DNA of 64,000 nucleotides from positions 1-64,000 of the forward strand of contig RDXX01000054.1 of the NCBI GenBank assembly GCA_004292955.1, read 5' to 3'. The translations under genes and the position numbers were made by a program. Each line of letters starts with the position of its first letter. Positions within the stretch are counted from its first letter, which is position 1. Positions 26,666-34,467 of the stretch are shown piece after piece. Source of the DNA: Oscillatoriales cyanobacterium (GTDB lineage: Bacteria; Cyanobacteriota; Cyanobacteriia; Cyanobacteriales; Microcoleaceae). Under the pieces are notes generated by a model, which saw nothing but the letters and a program-made list of their open reading frames with translations, ran no database searches and was not told where the DNA came from.

Positions 26666-26778
26666 AAGGTGGCTCTTGCTTGGAAGGTAGAAGGCTTTCG
26701 GCAGAAGGTAGAATAATGGTCGGTTGGGATCTGTACAGGTATCGATCGATCTTTTACAGGGCCCAAACGGGGGTGGAG

Positions 26779-26846
26779 AGAAACCGGGTTTTTCCACAGC
26801 AATACACAGGTTGCAGCAGGCGAACCCGGTAAAAAACCCGGTTTCT
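26779..26846. repeat. AAACCGGGTTT inverted repeat
   Basis: AGAAACCGGGTTTTT (26779-26793) is inverted at 26831-26846. It lies 70 bases upstream of the GT39 start and could be a leader hairpin or a dispersed palindrome. Confidence 0.6.
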
Positions 26847-26918
26847 GAGCGTAGTGGTGCGATCGTCCCCGGAGTCGATCGGTACGCATCTGGGACGATC
26901 GCTACAATTAGGACAAGC

Positions 26919-28544
26919 ATGGCATCTACAACACATCAAGACACATCTGTTAATCCCAAAAATCCTCAAAATTCGCGGTTGCTGATCTGGTTATTGGCGA
27001 TCGGCATTTTACTAGGTATCGGATTTCGGTTCTTCGAGATCGATCGCAAACTTTACTGGCACGACGAAGCTTACACATCAATCCGCGCCGCTGGTTTCAC
27101 CAGGCAAGAAATCGACGACGAACTATTTCAAAACCGCATTATTCCCGCACCAGAATTGCAGAAATATCAGCGGATAAAACCGGGAAGTACAGCAGCAGAC
27201 ACAATACGTTCCTTAGCACTAGAAGACCCGCAGCATCCGCCTTTGTACTTTTTGATGGCTCGTTTGTGGATGCAGCAATTTGGCAGTTCTCTTGCAGCAT
27301 CCCGCAGTTTGCCAGCAATATTGAGTTTGCTGTCGCTGCCTTTGATGTACGCTTTAGCCCAGGAACTTTTCGCTTCAAATTTGGCAGCCTTAGTAGCAAC
27401 AACACTTTTGGCTTTATCTCCCTTTGATATCTTGTTTGCTCAGACAGCAAGGCAGTACAGTTTGCTGACTGCAACGGTGATTGGCAGCAGTTGGCTGCTG
27501 CTGAGAGCATTGCGGTTGCGGGGGTGGCAAAATTGGGCGTATTACTCGATCGCGATCGCGATCGGTTGCTACACTCACCCTTTCTTCACGTTAACACTTG
27601 TCGGACATGGAGTTTTTATAATTGCTTGCTGGCTGTTTGTCAAAAAAAGAAAATTGCGAGGTCACTTAACTAATTCGCAATTTTTCTTAGCAGTAACAGC
27701 AGCTTTAATCTTGTATCTGCCGTGGATTTACGTGCTGGCGACCAACCTGGAACGAGCCTCAGCAACGACAGATTGGACGCGAATATCTCCTGGTTGGCTG
27801 TACCTGGCAAAATTGTGGACGCTCAGCTTTACAGCCTTATTTTTTGACTTCGACTTCGGCTTTGACAATATCTGGACTTATCTGCTAAGATTGCCATTTT
27901 TGCTGTTAATTGCGGCAGCCGTTTACAACATCTGCCGCCGCACAAATATTTCAACTTTGATGTTTATTATAACATCAATTTTCGTCCCGTTTTTGATGCT
28001 AGTTTTACCGGATATAATCCTAGGTGGCAAACGCTCCGCCGTCAGTCGGTATCTGATTTCCTGCTTTCCGGGGGTGCAGCTAGCAGTTGCTTGCTTGCTG
28101 GCCAGTAATGTGAAAACTCAGCAGCGGTTTTGGCAAGTCGTTTTAGCCGGGGTATTTACAGCAAGCATAGCATCCTGTACAGTCAGCGGTGTTTCTGATA
28201 CTTGGTGGAGCAAAGACTTGAGTTATTTTAATGCTGAAGTTGCGAGAAATATTAACAAAGAGGCGATGGCTAATCGCTCGATTAAAGATACAATTGTAAT
28301 TAGCGATCGCGGTAATGACTTTACTAACATGGGAGATTTGCTCTCCCTGAGTTATTTGCTCGACAAAGATGTACGGCTGATGTTGCTGAGTCAGTCGCCC
28401 GATATCGAGATGCTGAACAAATATTCGGCTCCTCTGGTGTTCCGCCCTTCGGAAAAATTGCGATCGGCACTCAAGCAAAATCAACGCCGCCTAGAGCCGA
28501 TATTGCCATACGCCAAACTTTTTCGAGTGCGACGAACTTCTTAG
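26919..28544 (+). CDS. Membrane glycosyltransferase, GT39/ArnT-PMT superfamily
   Basis: This 541-residue protein has about ten membrane segments, beginning with LLIWLLAIGILLGIGFRFF. The first loop has DRKLYWHDEAYT, the conserved acidic D-E motif of GT-C transferases that take a sugar from a polyprenyl phosphate. PQHPPLYFLMARLW follows. A C-terminal soluble part (about 450-541) faces outside. The frame is open further upstream, but that part runs through palindromic repeats. The ATG at 26919 has AGGAC nine bases before it and gives a normal N-terminus. Acceptor and sugar are unknown. The neighbouring genes give no pathway. Confidence 0.82.
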   Translation: MASTTHQDTSVNPKNPQNSRLLIWLLAIGILLGIGFRFFEIDRKLYWHDEAYTSIRAAGFTRQEIDDELFQNRIIPAPELQKYQRIKPGSTAADTIRSLALEDPQHPPLYFLMARLWMQQFGSSLAASRSLPAILSLLSLPLMYALAQELFASNLAALVATTLLALSPFDILFAQTARQYSLLTATVIGSSWLLLRALRLRGWQNWAYYSIAIAIGCYTHPFFTLTLVGHGVFIIACWLFVKKRKLRGHLTNSQFFLAVTAALILYLPWIYVLATNLERASATTDWTRISPGWLYLAKLWTLSFTALFFDFDFGFDNIWTYLLRLPFLLLIAAAVYNICRRTNISTLMFIITSIFVPFLMLVLPDIILGGKRSAVSRYLISCFPGVQLAVACLLASNVKTQQRFWQVVLAGVFTASIASCTVSGVSDTWWSKDLSYFNAEVARNINKEAMANRSIKDTIVISDRGNDFTNMGDLLSLSYLLDKDVRLMLLSQSPDIEMLNKYSAPLVFRPSEKLRSALKQNQRRLEPILPYAKLFRVRRTS

Positions 28545-28646
28545 TTCCCGATAGGGTGCGGAGTGAAAAAAACTGTTTGATTTGTCTCAAATATTTGATC
28601 TGAGGCACCTTAAGTCACTATTTGAGAATTTTGTCAATTTAAATAA

Positions 28647-28783
28647 AGGTACGTAGTTGCGCTTCAGCGCCATCTTGGTACGTAGTTGCGCTTCAGCGCC
28701 ATCTTGGTACGTAGTTGCGCTTCAGCGCCATCTTGGTACGTAGTTGTTATATATGTAAGCGCCCAAGCGCAACAACGTAGCTA
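28647..28783. repeat. Tandem 29-bp repeats of the GTACGTAGTTGCGCTT family
   Basis: Direct units start at 28648, 28677 and 28706, with a fourth partial unit at 28735. An inverted partial copy ends near 28783. GTAGGGTGCG-type ends flank the block at 28553 and 28835. The 343-base gap contains no gene. Confidence 0.85.
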
Positions 28784-28887
28784 AAAATTAACCCCTATAA
28801 GAGTGCCAGTTGAGTTGTCTCAACTATTTGGGCTGACGCACCCTACATCATTAGCAATAATTATTTGAATAATTAGGAGAAAACGCC

Positions 28888-30405
28888 ATGCAAGAGTCTA
28901 ACAATTCATCTTCCGAATACTCGCAAAAATTTCGCAATCTTCAGACAGAATTACGCGAACGTTGGCGAGAGATAGAAGAATTTGACAGCGGAGATTGTGA
29001 TATTATCGTCATTCCTTCTCTCAGCTTAGATCAGCAAGAAATTCTGAAAGTTGAGGGTGCTTACCACTACGAAGAGCGGCATTTATTTTCATTGATTCGC
29101 CTGCGAAATCCTCGCACGCGCTTAATTTACATCACCTCGGAGCCGCTGCACCCCATGATTATAGATTATTACCTGCAATTGCTCCCAGGTATTCCATTTT
29201 CTCACGCGCGCGATCGCCTTTTGCTGTTCTCGGCTTACGATGCATCGGCGAAATCCCTCACCCAGAAAATTTTAGAACGTCCTCGCTTGATGGAGCGAAT
29301 TCGCCAAGCAGTACGCCCGACAAAATCTTATATGGTTTGTTACAACTCGACGCCCTTAGAGCGCGAGTTATCTGTTAAATTGGGAATTCCTTTGTGGGCT
29401 AGCGATCCGGATTTGCTTTATTGGGGAACAAAAAGCGGCAGCAGGCAAATTTTTCAAGAAGCTGGCGTACCTTATCCTGACGGTTCCGAGTTGGTTTGGA
29501 ATGCAGAAGATTTGGCCCAAGCTGCGACTGCGTTGTGGGAAAGACAGCCGGATTTGCAGCGGATGGTAATTAAGTTAAATGAAGGTTTTTCGGGGGAAGG
29601 AAATGCAATTTTAGATTTGAAGCCGATCGCAGGTAAAGCACCTCAAGAAAGAGTTAAAGCAATTGGCGATTGCTTCCACAATTTGCGCTTTCAATCAACA
29701 GGCGAAACCTGGAAAAATTTCAGCAGCCGCATTCCCGAATTAGGGGCAATTGCGGAAGCATTTATCGAAGGAGAAGAAAAGCGATCGCCCAGCGTTCAAG
29801 GTCGAATTGTCCCCAGTGGCGAAGTTGAAATTCTGTCAACCCACGACCAGATTTTAGGCGGCCCAGACGGTCAAATTTTCTTGGGTTGCCGATTTCCGGC
29901 GGATGAATCCTATCGGTTGGCGTTGCAAGAATTGGGATGGAAAGTGGGAAAAAATTTAGCAGCAAAAGGTGCTTTGGAGCGATTTGGAGTGGATTATGTT
30001 GCTGTCAAGCAATCGGACGGGAAATGGGATATTCAAGCAATAGAAATTAACTTGCGTAAAGGAGGTACAACTCATCCTTTTATGGCTTTGAAGCTGTTAA
30101 CAAACGGTCGGTACGAGCGAACTACGGGATTATTTTACAGCCAGCAGGGGCGTCCGAAATATTATGTGGCTTCGGATAATTTGAAAAAGGAGCGGTATCG
30201 GGGATTGTTGCCGAATGATTTGATGGATATTATTGCTGACAATCAACTGCATTTTGACACTGGTACTGAGACGGGGAGCGTGTTTCATTTAATGGGTTGT
30301 TTGTCGGAGTTTGGCAAATTGGGATTGACGAGTATTGGCAATTCGCCACAAGAAGCTGAGGATATGTATAACAAGGTTGTGAAAGTGCTCGATCGCGAAA
30401 CTTGA
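28888..30405 (+). CDS. ATP-grasp peptide ligase, PGM1-related
   Basis: This 505-residue soluble protein has an N-terminal third (about 1-160) lacking recognisable motifs. It includes YHYEERHLFSLIRLRNPRTR and YITSEPLHPMIIDYYL. From about 165 an ATP-grasp fold is seen: GTKSGSRQIFQEAGVPYP, MVIKLNEGFSGEGN, EAFIEGEE, and the metal-binding AIEINLRKGGTTHPFMALKL. PGM1 is the ligase that joins an N-terminal amino acid derivative to a peptide in pheganomycin biosynthesis. Relatives are widespread with unknown substrates. Here no precursor peptide or modification genes adjoin, so a peptide or amino-acid ligase role is inferred from the fold only. Confidence 0.75.
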   Translation: MQESNNSSSEYSQKFRNLQTELRERWREIEEFDSGDCDIIVIPSLSLDQQEILKVEGAYHYEERHLFSLIRLRNPRTRLIYITSEPLHPMIIDYYLQLLPGIPFSHARDRLLLFSAYDASAKSLTQKILERPRLMERIRQAVRPTKSYMVCYNSTPLERELSVKLGIPLWASDPDLLYWGTKSGSRQIFQEAGVPYPDGSELVWNAEDLAQAATALWERQPDLQRMVIKLNEGFSGEGNAILDLKPIAGKAPQERVKAIGDCFHNLRFQSTGETWKNFSSRIPELGAIAEAFIEGEEKRSPSVQGRIVPSGEVEILSTHDQILGGPDGQIFLGCRFPADESYRLALQELGWKVGKNLAAKGALERFGVDYVAVKQSDGKWDIQAIEINLRKGGTTHPFMALKLLTNGRYERTTGLFYSQQGRPKYYVASDNLKKERYRGLLPNDLMDIIADNQLHFDTGTETGSVFHLMGCLSEFGKLGLTSIGNSPQEAEDMYNKVVKVLDRET

Positions 30406-30426
30406 GGCTAAATCTGCTCGTCAACC

Positions 30427-30803
30427 CACAAACCCCGGCGGTTTCCAACCGCCGAGGATTTGAAATGATTCCGATGTCACCGGAATTGATATCACCCATC
30501 AACTCACAAACCCCGGCGGTTGAAACCGCGTCTACACAACCAAAACCCGCCTCCGCGGGTTGAAGAGTCGATCCTAATATTGCTCTGAAATTCCATATTT
30601 CTTAGTCCGCGGAGGCGGACATCGTTTGTGTAGACGCGGTTTCCAACCGCCGAGGATTTGAAATGATTCTGATGTCACCGGAGGCGGACATCGTTTGTGT
30701 AGACGCGGTTTCCAACCGCCGAGGATTTGAAATGATTCTGATGTCACCGGAGGCGGACATCGTTTGTATAGACGCGGTTTCCAACCGCCGAGGATTTGAA
30801 TGG
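30427..30803. repeat. GGCGGTTGAAACCGCGTCTAC repeat block with three tandem 69-bp units
   Basis: Direct and inverted copies of the 15491 family are present. Units beginning GGAGGCGGACATCG at 30611, 30680 and 30749 repeat with a 69-bp period and end 4 bases before the lepB stop codon. A separate short segment (30464-30495, ATTCCGATGTCACCGGAATT) matches the end of the element at 42487-42623. Confidence 0.88.
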
Positions 30804-30806
30804 TAG

Positions 30807-31415
30807 CTATTTTTTAGCGGGATAAATCGGTGTGGGGTCGATCGAGCCTGTGCGGTTGAGAGGCCAAAAACGGACGATCGCCCTACCGATGATATTTTGT
30901 CTGGGTACAAAGCCCCAATAATGGCTGTCACAGCTTGCGTTGCGGTTGTCCCCGAGTACCAAGTAAGAATTTTGAGATACAACTACAGGCCCGTAGGGAT
31001 ACTGCGGAATTTCTTCAATATATTTTTCCTGTAGCGGCTGCTTGTTGATATAAACTTTTCCATCTTTGACTTCCACAGTATCGCCCGGAAGTCCGATCAC
31101 TCGCTTGATGTAGGCATCTTTGATCGGCGGCGGCTGTCCCGTGCACAAACTCGCCGGATCGGGAGGCATAAACACGATAATATCTCCTCGCTGCGGGTCT
31201 TGAAGTCGATAGCTCACCTTGTCTATAATTAATCGATCGTTAATTTGCAAGGTTGGGAGCATTGAGCCGGTGGGAATGTAGCGAGCTTCAGCAACCAGGG
31301 TGCGGATACCAAAGGCTAAGAATGCTGCTAAGCCGATCGTCTTAATTCCTTCTATCCAAGGATTTTCGGTATCTTGCGGGGGTTTTTGGTCGGCTGACTT
31401 GTCTAGACGAGTCAT
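30807..31415 (-). CDS. lepB: Signal peptidase I
   Basis: This membrane-bound serine protease removes signal peptides from exported proteins. The 202-residue protein has one N-terminal membrane segment (about 23-43, [18 protein letters not shown]). The catalytic Ser51 lies in [10 protein letters not shown] and the general base Lys104 in [15 protein letters not shown]. The box E motif [15 protein letters not shown] follows, and the protein ends with the short KK tail. All family boxes are in place and the length is normal. Its 3' end lies next to a 69-bp tandem repeat that may affect termination. Confidence 0.95.
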   Translation of the reverse strand: MTRLDKSADQKPPQDTENPWIEGIKTIGLAAFLAFGIRTLVAEARYIPTGSMLPTLQINDRLIIDKVSYRLQDPQRGDIIVFMPPDPASLCTGQPPPIKDAYIKRVIGLPGDTVEVKDGKVYINKQPLQEKYIEEIPQYPYGPVVVSQNSYLVLGDNRNASCDSHYWGFVPRQNIIGRAIVRFWPLNRTGSIDPTPIYPAKK

Positions 31416-31660
31416 AAGTATTTAAGTCACTGGGCTGGATACAAATTATAAACTTATTTCGGGGTTTTTTGAGGAAATCTGCAAAATCTGCGCCCCAGAC
31501 GCGAGTTTTTGTACTATCTGGTTGAGTAAAGTGCGCCGAGGTCGATCGTAAAAATTACAATTTTCCTGAAAGCTAGTTATATTTATTAGTATTTTTCTAA
31601 CTCTTTTGAGGATAAAATTTGTCTGGGCTTCTACGTACATTACCTATTTAATTATAGCTT

Positions 31661-32983
31661 ATGCAGACGACATCAAGTTTGTTAATCCGTCGCGCTCGCG
31701 TTCTTTTACCAGACGGTGAGTTTTTGGTAGGGGACGTGCAAATTAGCGATGGCAAAATTGTTCGGGTTGCTCCGGAGATTGCCATGTCCGGCGATCGCGA
31801 AATAAATGCGATCGGCTTAACTCTGTTACCCGGAGTAATTGACCCGCAGGTACACTTCCGCGAACCGGGTTTGGAACACAAGGAAGATTTGTTTACGGCT
31901 AGCTGTGCCTGCGCTAAGGGCGGCGTGACATCGTTTTTGGAAATGCCGAATACCCGCCCCCTAACCACAACCCAAGCGGCCTTAGATGACAAGCTAAGGC
32001 GCGCTGCTGACAAGTGTTTGGTCAATTACGGCTTTTTTATTGGGGCGACGCCGGAGAATTTACCGGATTTGTTGGATGCGAATCCGACTCCGGGGATTAA
32101 GGTGTTTATGGGTTCGATGCACGGACAGTTGTTGATGGATGGAGAGGAAAATTTAGAGCGAGTTTTCGCAAAGGGCGATCGATTAATTGCAGTACACGCC
32201 GAAGATCAAACTAGAATTAATCAGCGCCGTCAGGAATTTGCCGGCAGTACCGATTTAGCTGTGCACTCCCAAATTCAAGACAATCAAGCAGCCTTGTTAG
32301 CAACTCAGCTAGCCGTAAAACTTTCTAAGAAATATCAGCGACGTTTGCATATCCTGCATCTTTCAACTGGCGACGAAGCTGAGTTTTTGCGACAAGAAAA
32401 ACCCAGTTGGGTAACAGCGGAAGTAACGCCGCAGCATTTGTTGTTAAATACCAGCGCCTATGAGAAGATTGGTAGTTTAGCCCAGATGAATCCGCCGTTG
32501 CGCGATACCCGCGATAACGAAATACTTTGGCAAGCCTTATTAGACGGCGTAATTGATTTTATCGCCACCGATCACGCGCCGCACACCTTAGAAGAAAAAG
32601 CTCAAGAATATCCAAATAGCCCATCGGGAATGCCCGGAGTTGAAACTTCTTTGCCTTTGATGTTGACGCAAGCAGTCGAGGGAAGGTGTACAGTTGCACA
32701 AGTTGCTAATTGGATGTCGGGGGCGGTTGCTAAGGCTTATAAGATTCCGAACAAAGGGGCGATCGCTCCGGGTTTTGACGCCGATTTAGTCTTAGTTGAT
32801 TTGGACAACTACCGCCCGGTGATCGGAGCAGAAATGGCGAGCAAGTGCGGCTGGAGTTCCTTTGAGGGTTGGAATTTAACTGGATGGCCCGTGGTGACAG
32901 TTGTGGGAGGAAAAGTTGTTTTTGAGAACGGTAAATTAGATACAAATGTCAGGGGTAAAGCCTTGACATTTGACGTTGAGTAG
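31661..32983 (+). CDS. pyrC: Dihydroorotase (class I type)
   Basis: This enzyme closes carbamoyl-aspartate to dihydroorotate in pyrimidine synthesis, or is a catalytically weak relative. The 440-residue amidohydrolase has VIDPQVHFREPGLEHKED, LHILHLSTGDEAEF, VTPQHLLL and FIATDHAPHTLEEKAQ. In the first metal motif the usual D-x-H-x-H-x-R reads D-P-Q-V-H-F-R, so the first zinc-binding His is Gln63. The later His residues and the catalytic Asp (TDHAPH) remain. I recall this Gln from other cyanobacterial sequences, so it may be a lineage trait and not damage. Gene symbol by family. It is divergent from lepB and followed by a 44-bp palindrome. Confidence 0.85.
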   Translation: MQTTSSLLIRRARVLLPDGEFLVGDVQISDGKIVRVAPEIAMSGDREINAIGLTLLPGVIDPQVHFREPGLEHKEDLFTASCACAKGGVTSFLEMPNTRPLTTTQAALDDKLRRAADKCLVNYGFFIGATPENLPDLLDANPTPGIKVFMGSMHGQLLMDGEENLERVFAKGDRLIAVHAEDQTRINQRRQEFAGSTDLAVHSQIQDNQAALLATQLAVKLSKKYQRRLHILHLSTGDEAEFLRQEKPSWVTAEVTPQHLLLNTSAYEKIGSLAQMNPPLRDTRDNEILWQALLDGVIDFIATDHAPHTLEEKAQEYPNSPSGMPGVETSLPLMLTQAVEGRCTVAQVANWMSGAVAKAYKIPNKGAIAPGFDADLVLVDLDNYRPVIGAEMASKCGWSSFEGWNLTGWPVVTVVGGKVVFENGKLDTNVRGKALTFDVE

Positions 32984-33000
32984 TCAATTTATATAAACAA

Positions 33001-33044
33001 AGGTATGTAGTTGCGCTTCAGCGCTGAAGCGCAACTACATACCT
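33001..33044. repeat. Perfect 44-bp palindrome
   Basis: Bases 33001-33022 (AGGTATGTAGTTGCGCTTCA + GC) are the exact reverse complement of 33023-33044 with no spacer. It is the most compact member of the GTACGTAGTTGCGCTT family, 17 bases after the pyrC stop, and could act as its terminator on both strands. Confidence 0.9.
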
Positions 33045-33114
33045 AAAACATTACAGCAAAAGTTGTGCTAAAATTATCAGAGTATATTCCCTTACGATCG
33101 AGGCGATATTACCT

Positions 33115-33438
33115 ATGCTCCAAGAACTAGAAACACAACTTCTTGCCTTAACTCCGACCGAGAAATCTGAAGCAATACGGCTGTTAACCCAAAGTTTAAG
33201 CAATAGCTGGCCGGGAATTACCAAGACTCCCGAAGTGTGCGGCGGCGATGCTTGTATTGCCAAAACTCGCATTCCAGTGTGGCTGCTTGTTGGTTTTCGC
33301 AATGAAGGTTCAAGCGATTCCGAACTTCTCCAATTTTATCCCCATCTAAGTGCTGCTGATTTGGTCAATGTTTGGACTTATGCTGATTCACATATAGAGG
33401 AAATTGAACAAGCAATCAGCAAAAATGAGGAAGCATAA
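33115..33438 (+). CDS. DUF433 antitoxin-like protein
   Basis: This 107-residue protein has an N-terminal helical part (LETQLLALTPTEKSEAIRLL) followed by the DUF433 domain: CGGDACIAKTRIPVWLLVGF, SDSELLQFYPHLSAADL and VNVWTYADSHIEEIEQAI. DUF433 proteins are commonly the antitoxin of a pair with a PIN-like DUF5615 toxin, which is exactly what follows after three bases. It would bind the toxin and probably repress the shared promoter. The start is ATG at 33115. Confidence 0.88.
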   Translation: MLQELETQLLALTPTEKSEAIRLLTQSLSNSWPGITKTPEVCGGDACIAKTRIPVWLLVGFRNEGSSDSELLQFYPHLSAADLVNVWTYADSHIEEIEQAISKNEEA

Positions 33439-33441
33439 CTT

Positions 33442-33783
33442 ATGGCATTATTATATGCAGACGAACAATTTCCTTTGCCAGTTGTGGAATTGCTGCGGGC
33501 TTTTGGTCACAATGTGCTTACAGTTCAGGAAGCAGGAAAAGCAAATCTGGGCATTCCCGATCCTGAAGTGCTAGAATTTGCTGTGAGTAACGATCGCGCT
33601 ATTTTGACATTAAATCGGTTTGATTTTATCGGACTGCACAACCGAAAGCCAGACCATGCAGGTATTATTGTCTGCACTAAAAATCGGAATGTAGAAAGAT
33701 TGGCAACACGCATTAATGATGCTATTGCTGGTGAAGAAACTTTGAGGGGCAAATTGATTCGAGTCAACCGCCCGCCGCAGTAA
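33442..33783 (+). CDS. DUF5615 PIN-like toxin
   Basis: This 113-residue protein begins MALLYADEQFPLPVVELLRAFGH, with the first acidic residues (Asp7, Glu8) of a PIN-like site. ILTLNRFDFIGLH has the central Asp, and HAGIIVCTKNRN follows. The DUF5615/Mut7-C-like family is predicted to be an RNase toxin. Position directly after a DUF433 gene supports a type II toxin-antitoxin operon. Activity is inferred. The pair lies between pyrC and tsaE, a usual sort of place for an inserted small module. Confidence 0.88.
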   Translation: MALLYADEQFPLPVVELLRAFGHNVLTVQEAGKANLGIPDPEVLEFAVSNDRAILTLNRFDFIGLHNRKPDHAGIIVCTKNRNVERLATRINDAIAGEETLRGKLIRVNRPPQ

Positions 33784-33822
33784 GTACGCGCTGTAGCTAT
33801 CCCGAGCGTGAATCGCACTTTC

Positions 33823-34281
33823 TCAATTTTCCCACGCCCAATCCGATAAATCGCCAGTCCCCATCACTTCAATTTGGCGCCCGTTATCGAGATAACTCAA
33901 AGAAATTTGCAAATAATTTTCGGGTTTGTACTGCAATCTTTCGGCCCATTCGATCGCCACAATTCCCAAATCCCTTTCTAATCCGTCCCAATAACTCTCT
34001 AAGTGCAAAGCCTCCGCTTCTTCGGGTGCGAGTCGATACAAGTCTAGATGGTACAGCGGAATCCGCCCTGCAAAATACTCGTTAATCAGGGTGAAAGTAG
34101 GACTTTCCACAGATTCGGAGATTCCCAAACCTTCGGCGATACCTTGAACCAAGGTGGTTTTGCCGGCGCCTAAGTCTCCTTGTAACAAGATTACAGTGCC
34201 TGGGGGAAGCGATCGACCTAATTTTATGCCCAACTTGCGCGTAGCTTCAGCATCTGGAAGAGGAAGTATCATATCAGTCAT
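33823..34281 (-). CDS. tsaE: tRNA threonylcarbamoyladenosine biosynthesis ATPase
   Basis: TsaE works with TsaB and TsaD to place the t6A modification at position 37 of tRNAs that read ANN codons. The 152-residue protein has Walker A QGDLGAGKTTLVQ (about 34-46), SPTFTLINEY (conserved switch-like region), and HLDLYRL. VAIEWAERL supplies the conserved Glu-Trp. The length is normal. It is convergent with the DUF5615 gene, leaving 39 bases between stop codons. Confidence 0.96.
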   Translation of the reverse strand: MTDMILPLPDAEATRKLGIKLGRSLPPGTVILLQGDLGAGKTTLVQGIAEGLGISESVESPTFTLINEYFAGRIPLYHLDLYRLAPEEAEALHLESYWDGLERDLGIVAIEWAERLQYKPENYLQISLSYLDNGRQIEVMGTGDLSDWAWEN

Positions 34282-34315
34282 TAGTCATTAGTCATTAGTC
34301 ATTAGTCAACAGTTA

Positions 34316-34432
34316 GGGAGCATCTCAGTTTTTCATTTATAGTGCTGTCCCCGCTCGCGTATTGTACAATACGCGAGCGGGGACGCTCGCACTCATATAA
34401 AAAAATCCTTTTTACAAACATGAGATGCTCCC
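34316..34432. mobile_element. GGGAGCATCTCA palindromic element, full copy
   Basis: Terminal repeats GGGAGCATCTCAGTTTTT and TGAGATGCTCCC bracket a perfect 38-bp palindromic core at 34347-34384 that begins GTCCCCGCTCGCG. It is about 117 bp long and sits between an ATTAGTC heptamer array (34278-34312) and a CAACTGT array (34438-34461). Confidence 0.88.
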
Positions 34433-34467
34433 CAACAGCCAACTGTCAACTGTCAACTGTCAGCAGC

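Noticed and set aside
26724-26918. N-terminal extension of the GT39 protein
   Set aside because: The 65 extra codons pass through AAACCGGGTTTC palindromes, and a better ATG with AGGAC upstream lies at 26919.
28647-28783. Regular 29-bp repeats considered as a CRISPR array
   Set aside because: Units are directly adjacent with no unique spacers and no cas genes. They are a tandem form of a dispersed palindrome.
30602-30982. 126-aa minus-strand frame with a repeated peptide
   Set aside because: Product of the 69-bp tandem repeats overlapping lepB in another frame.
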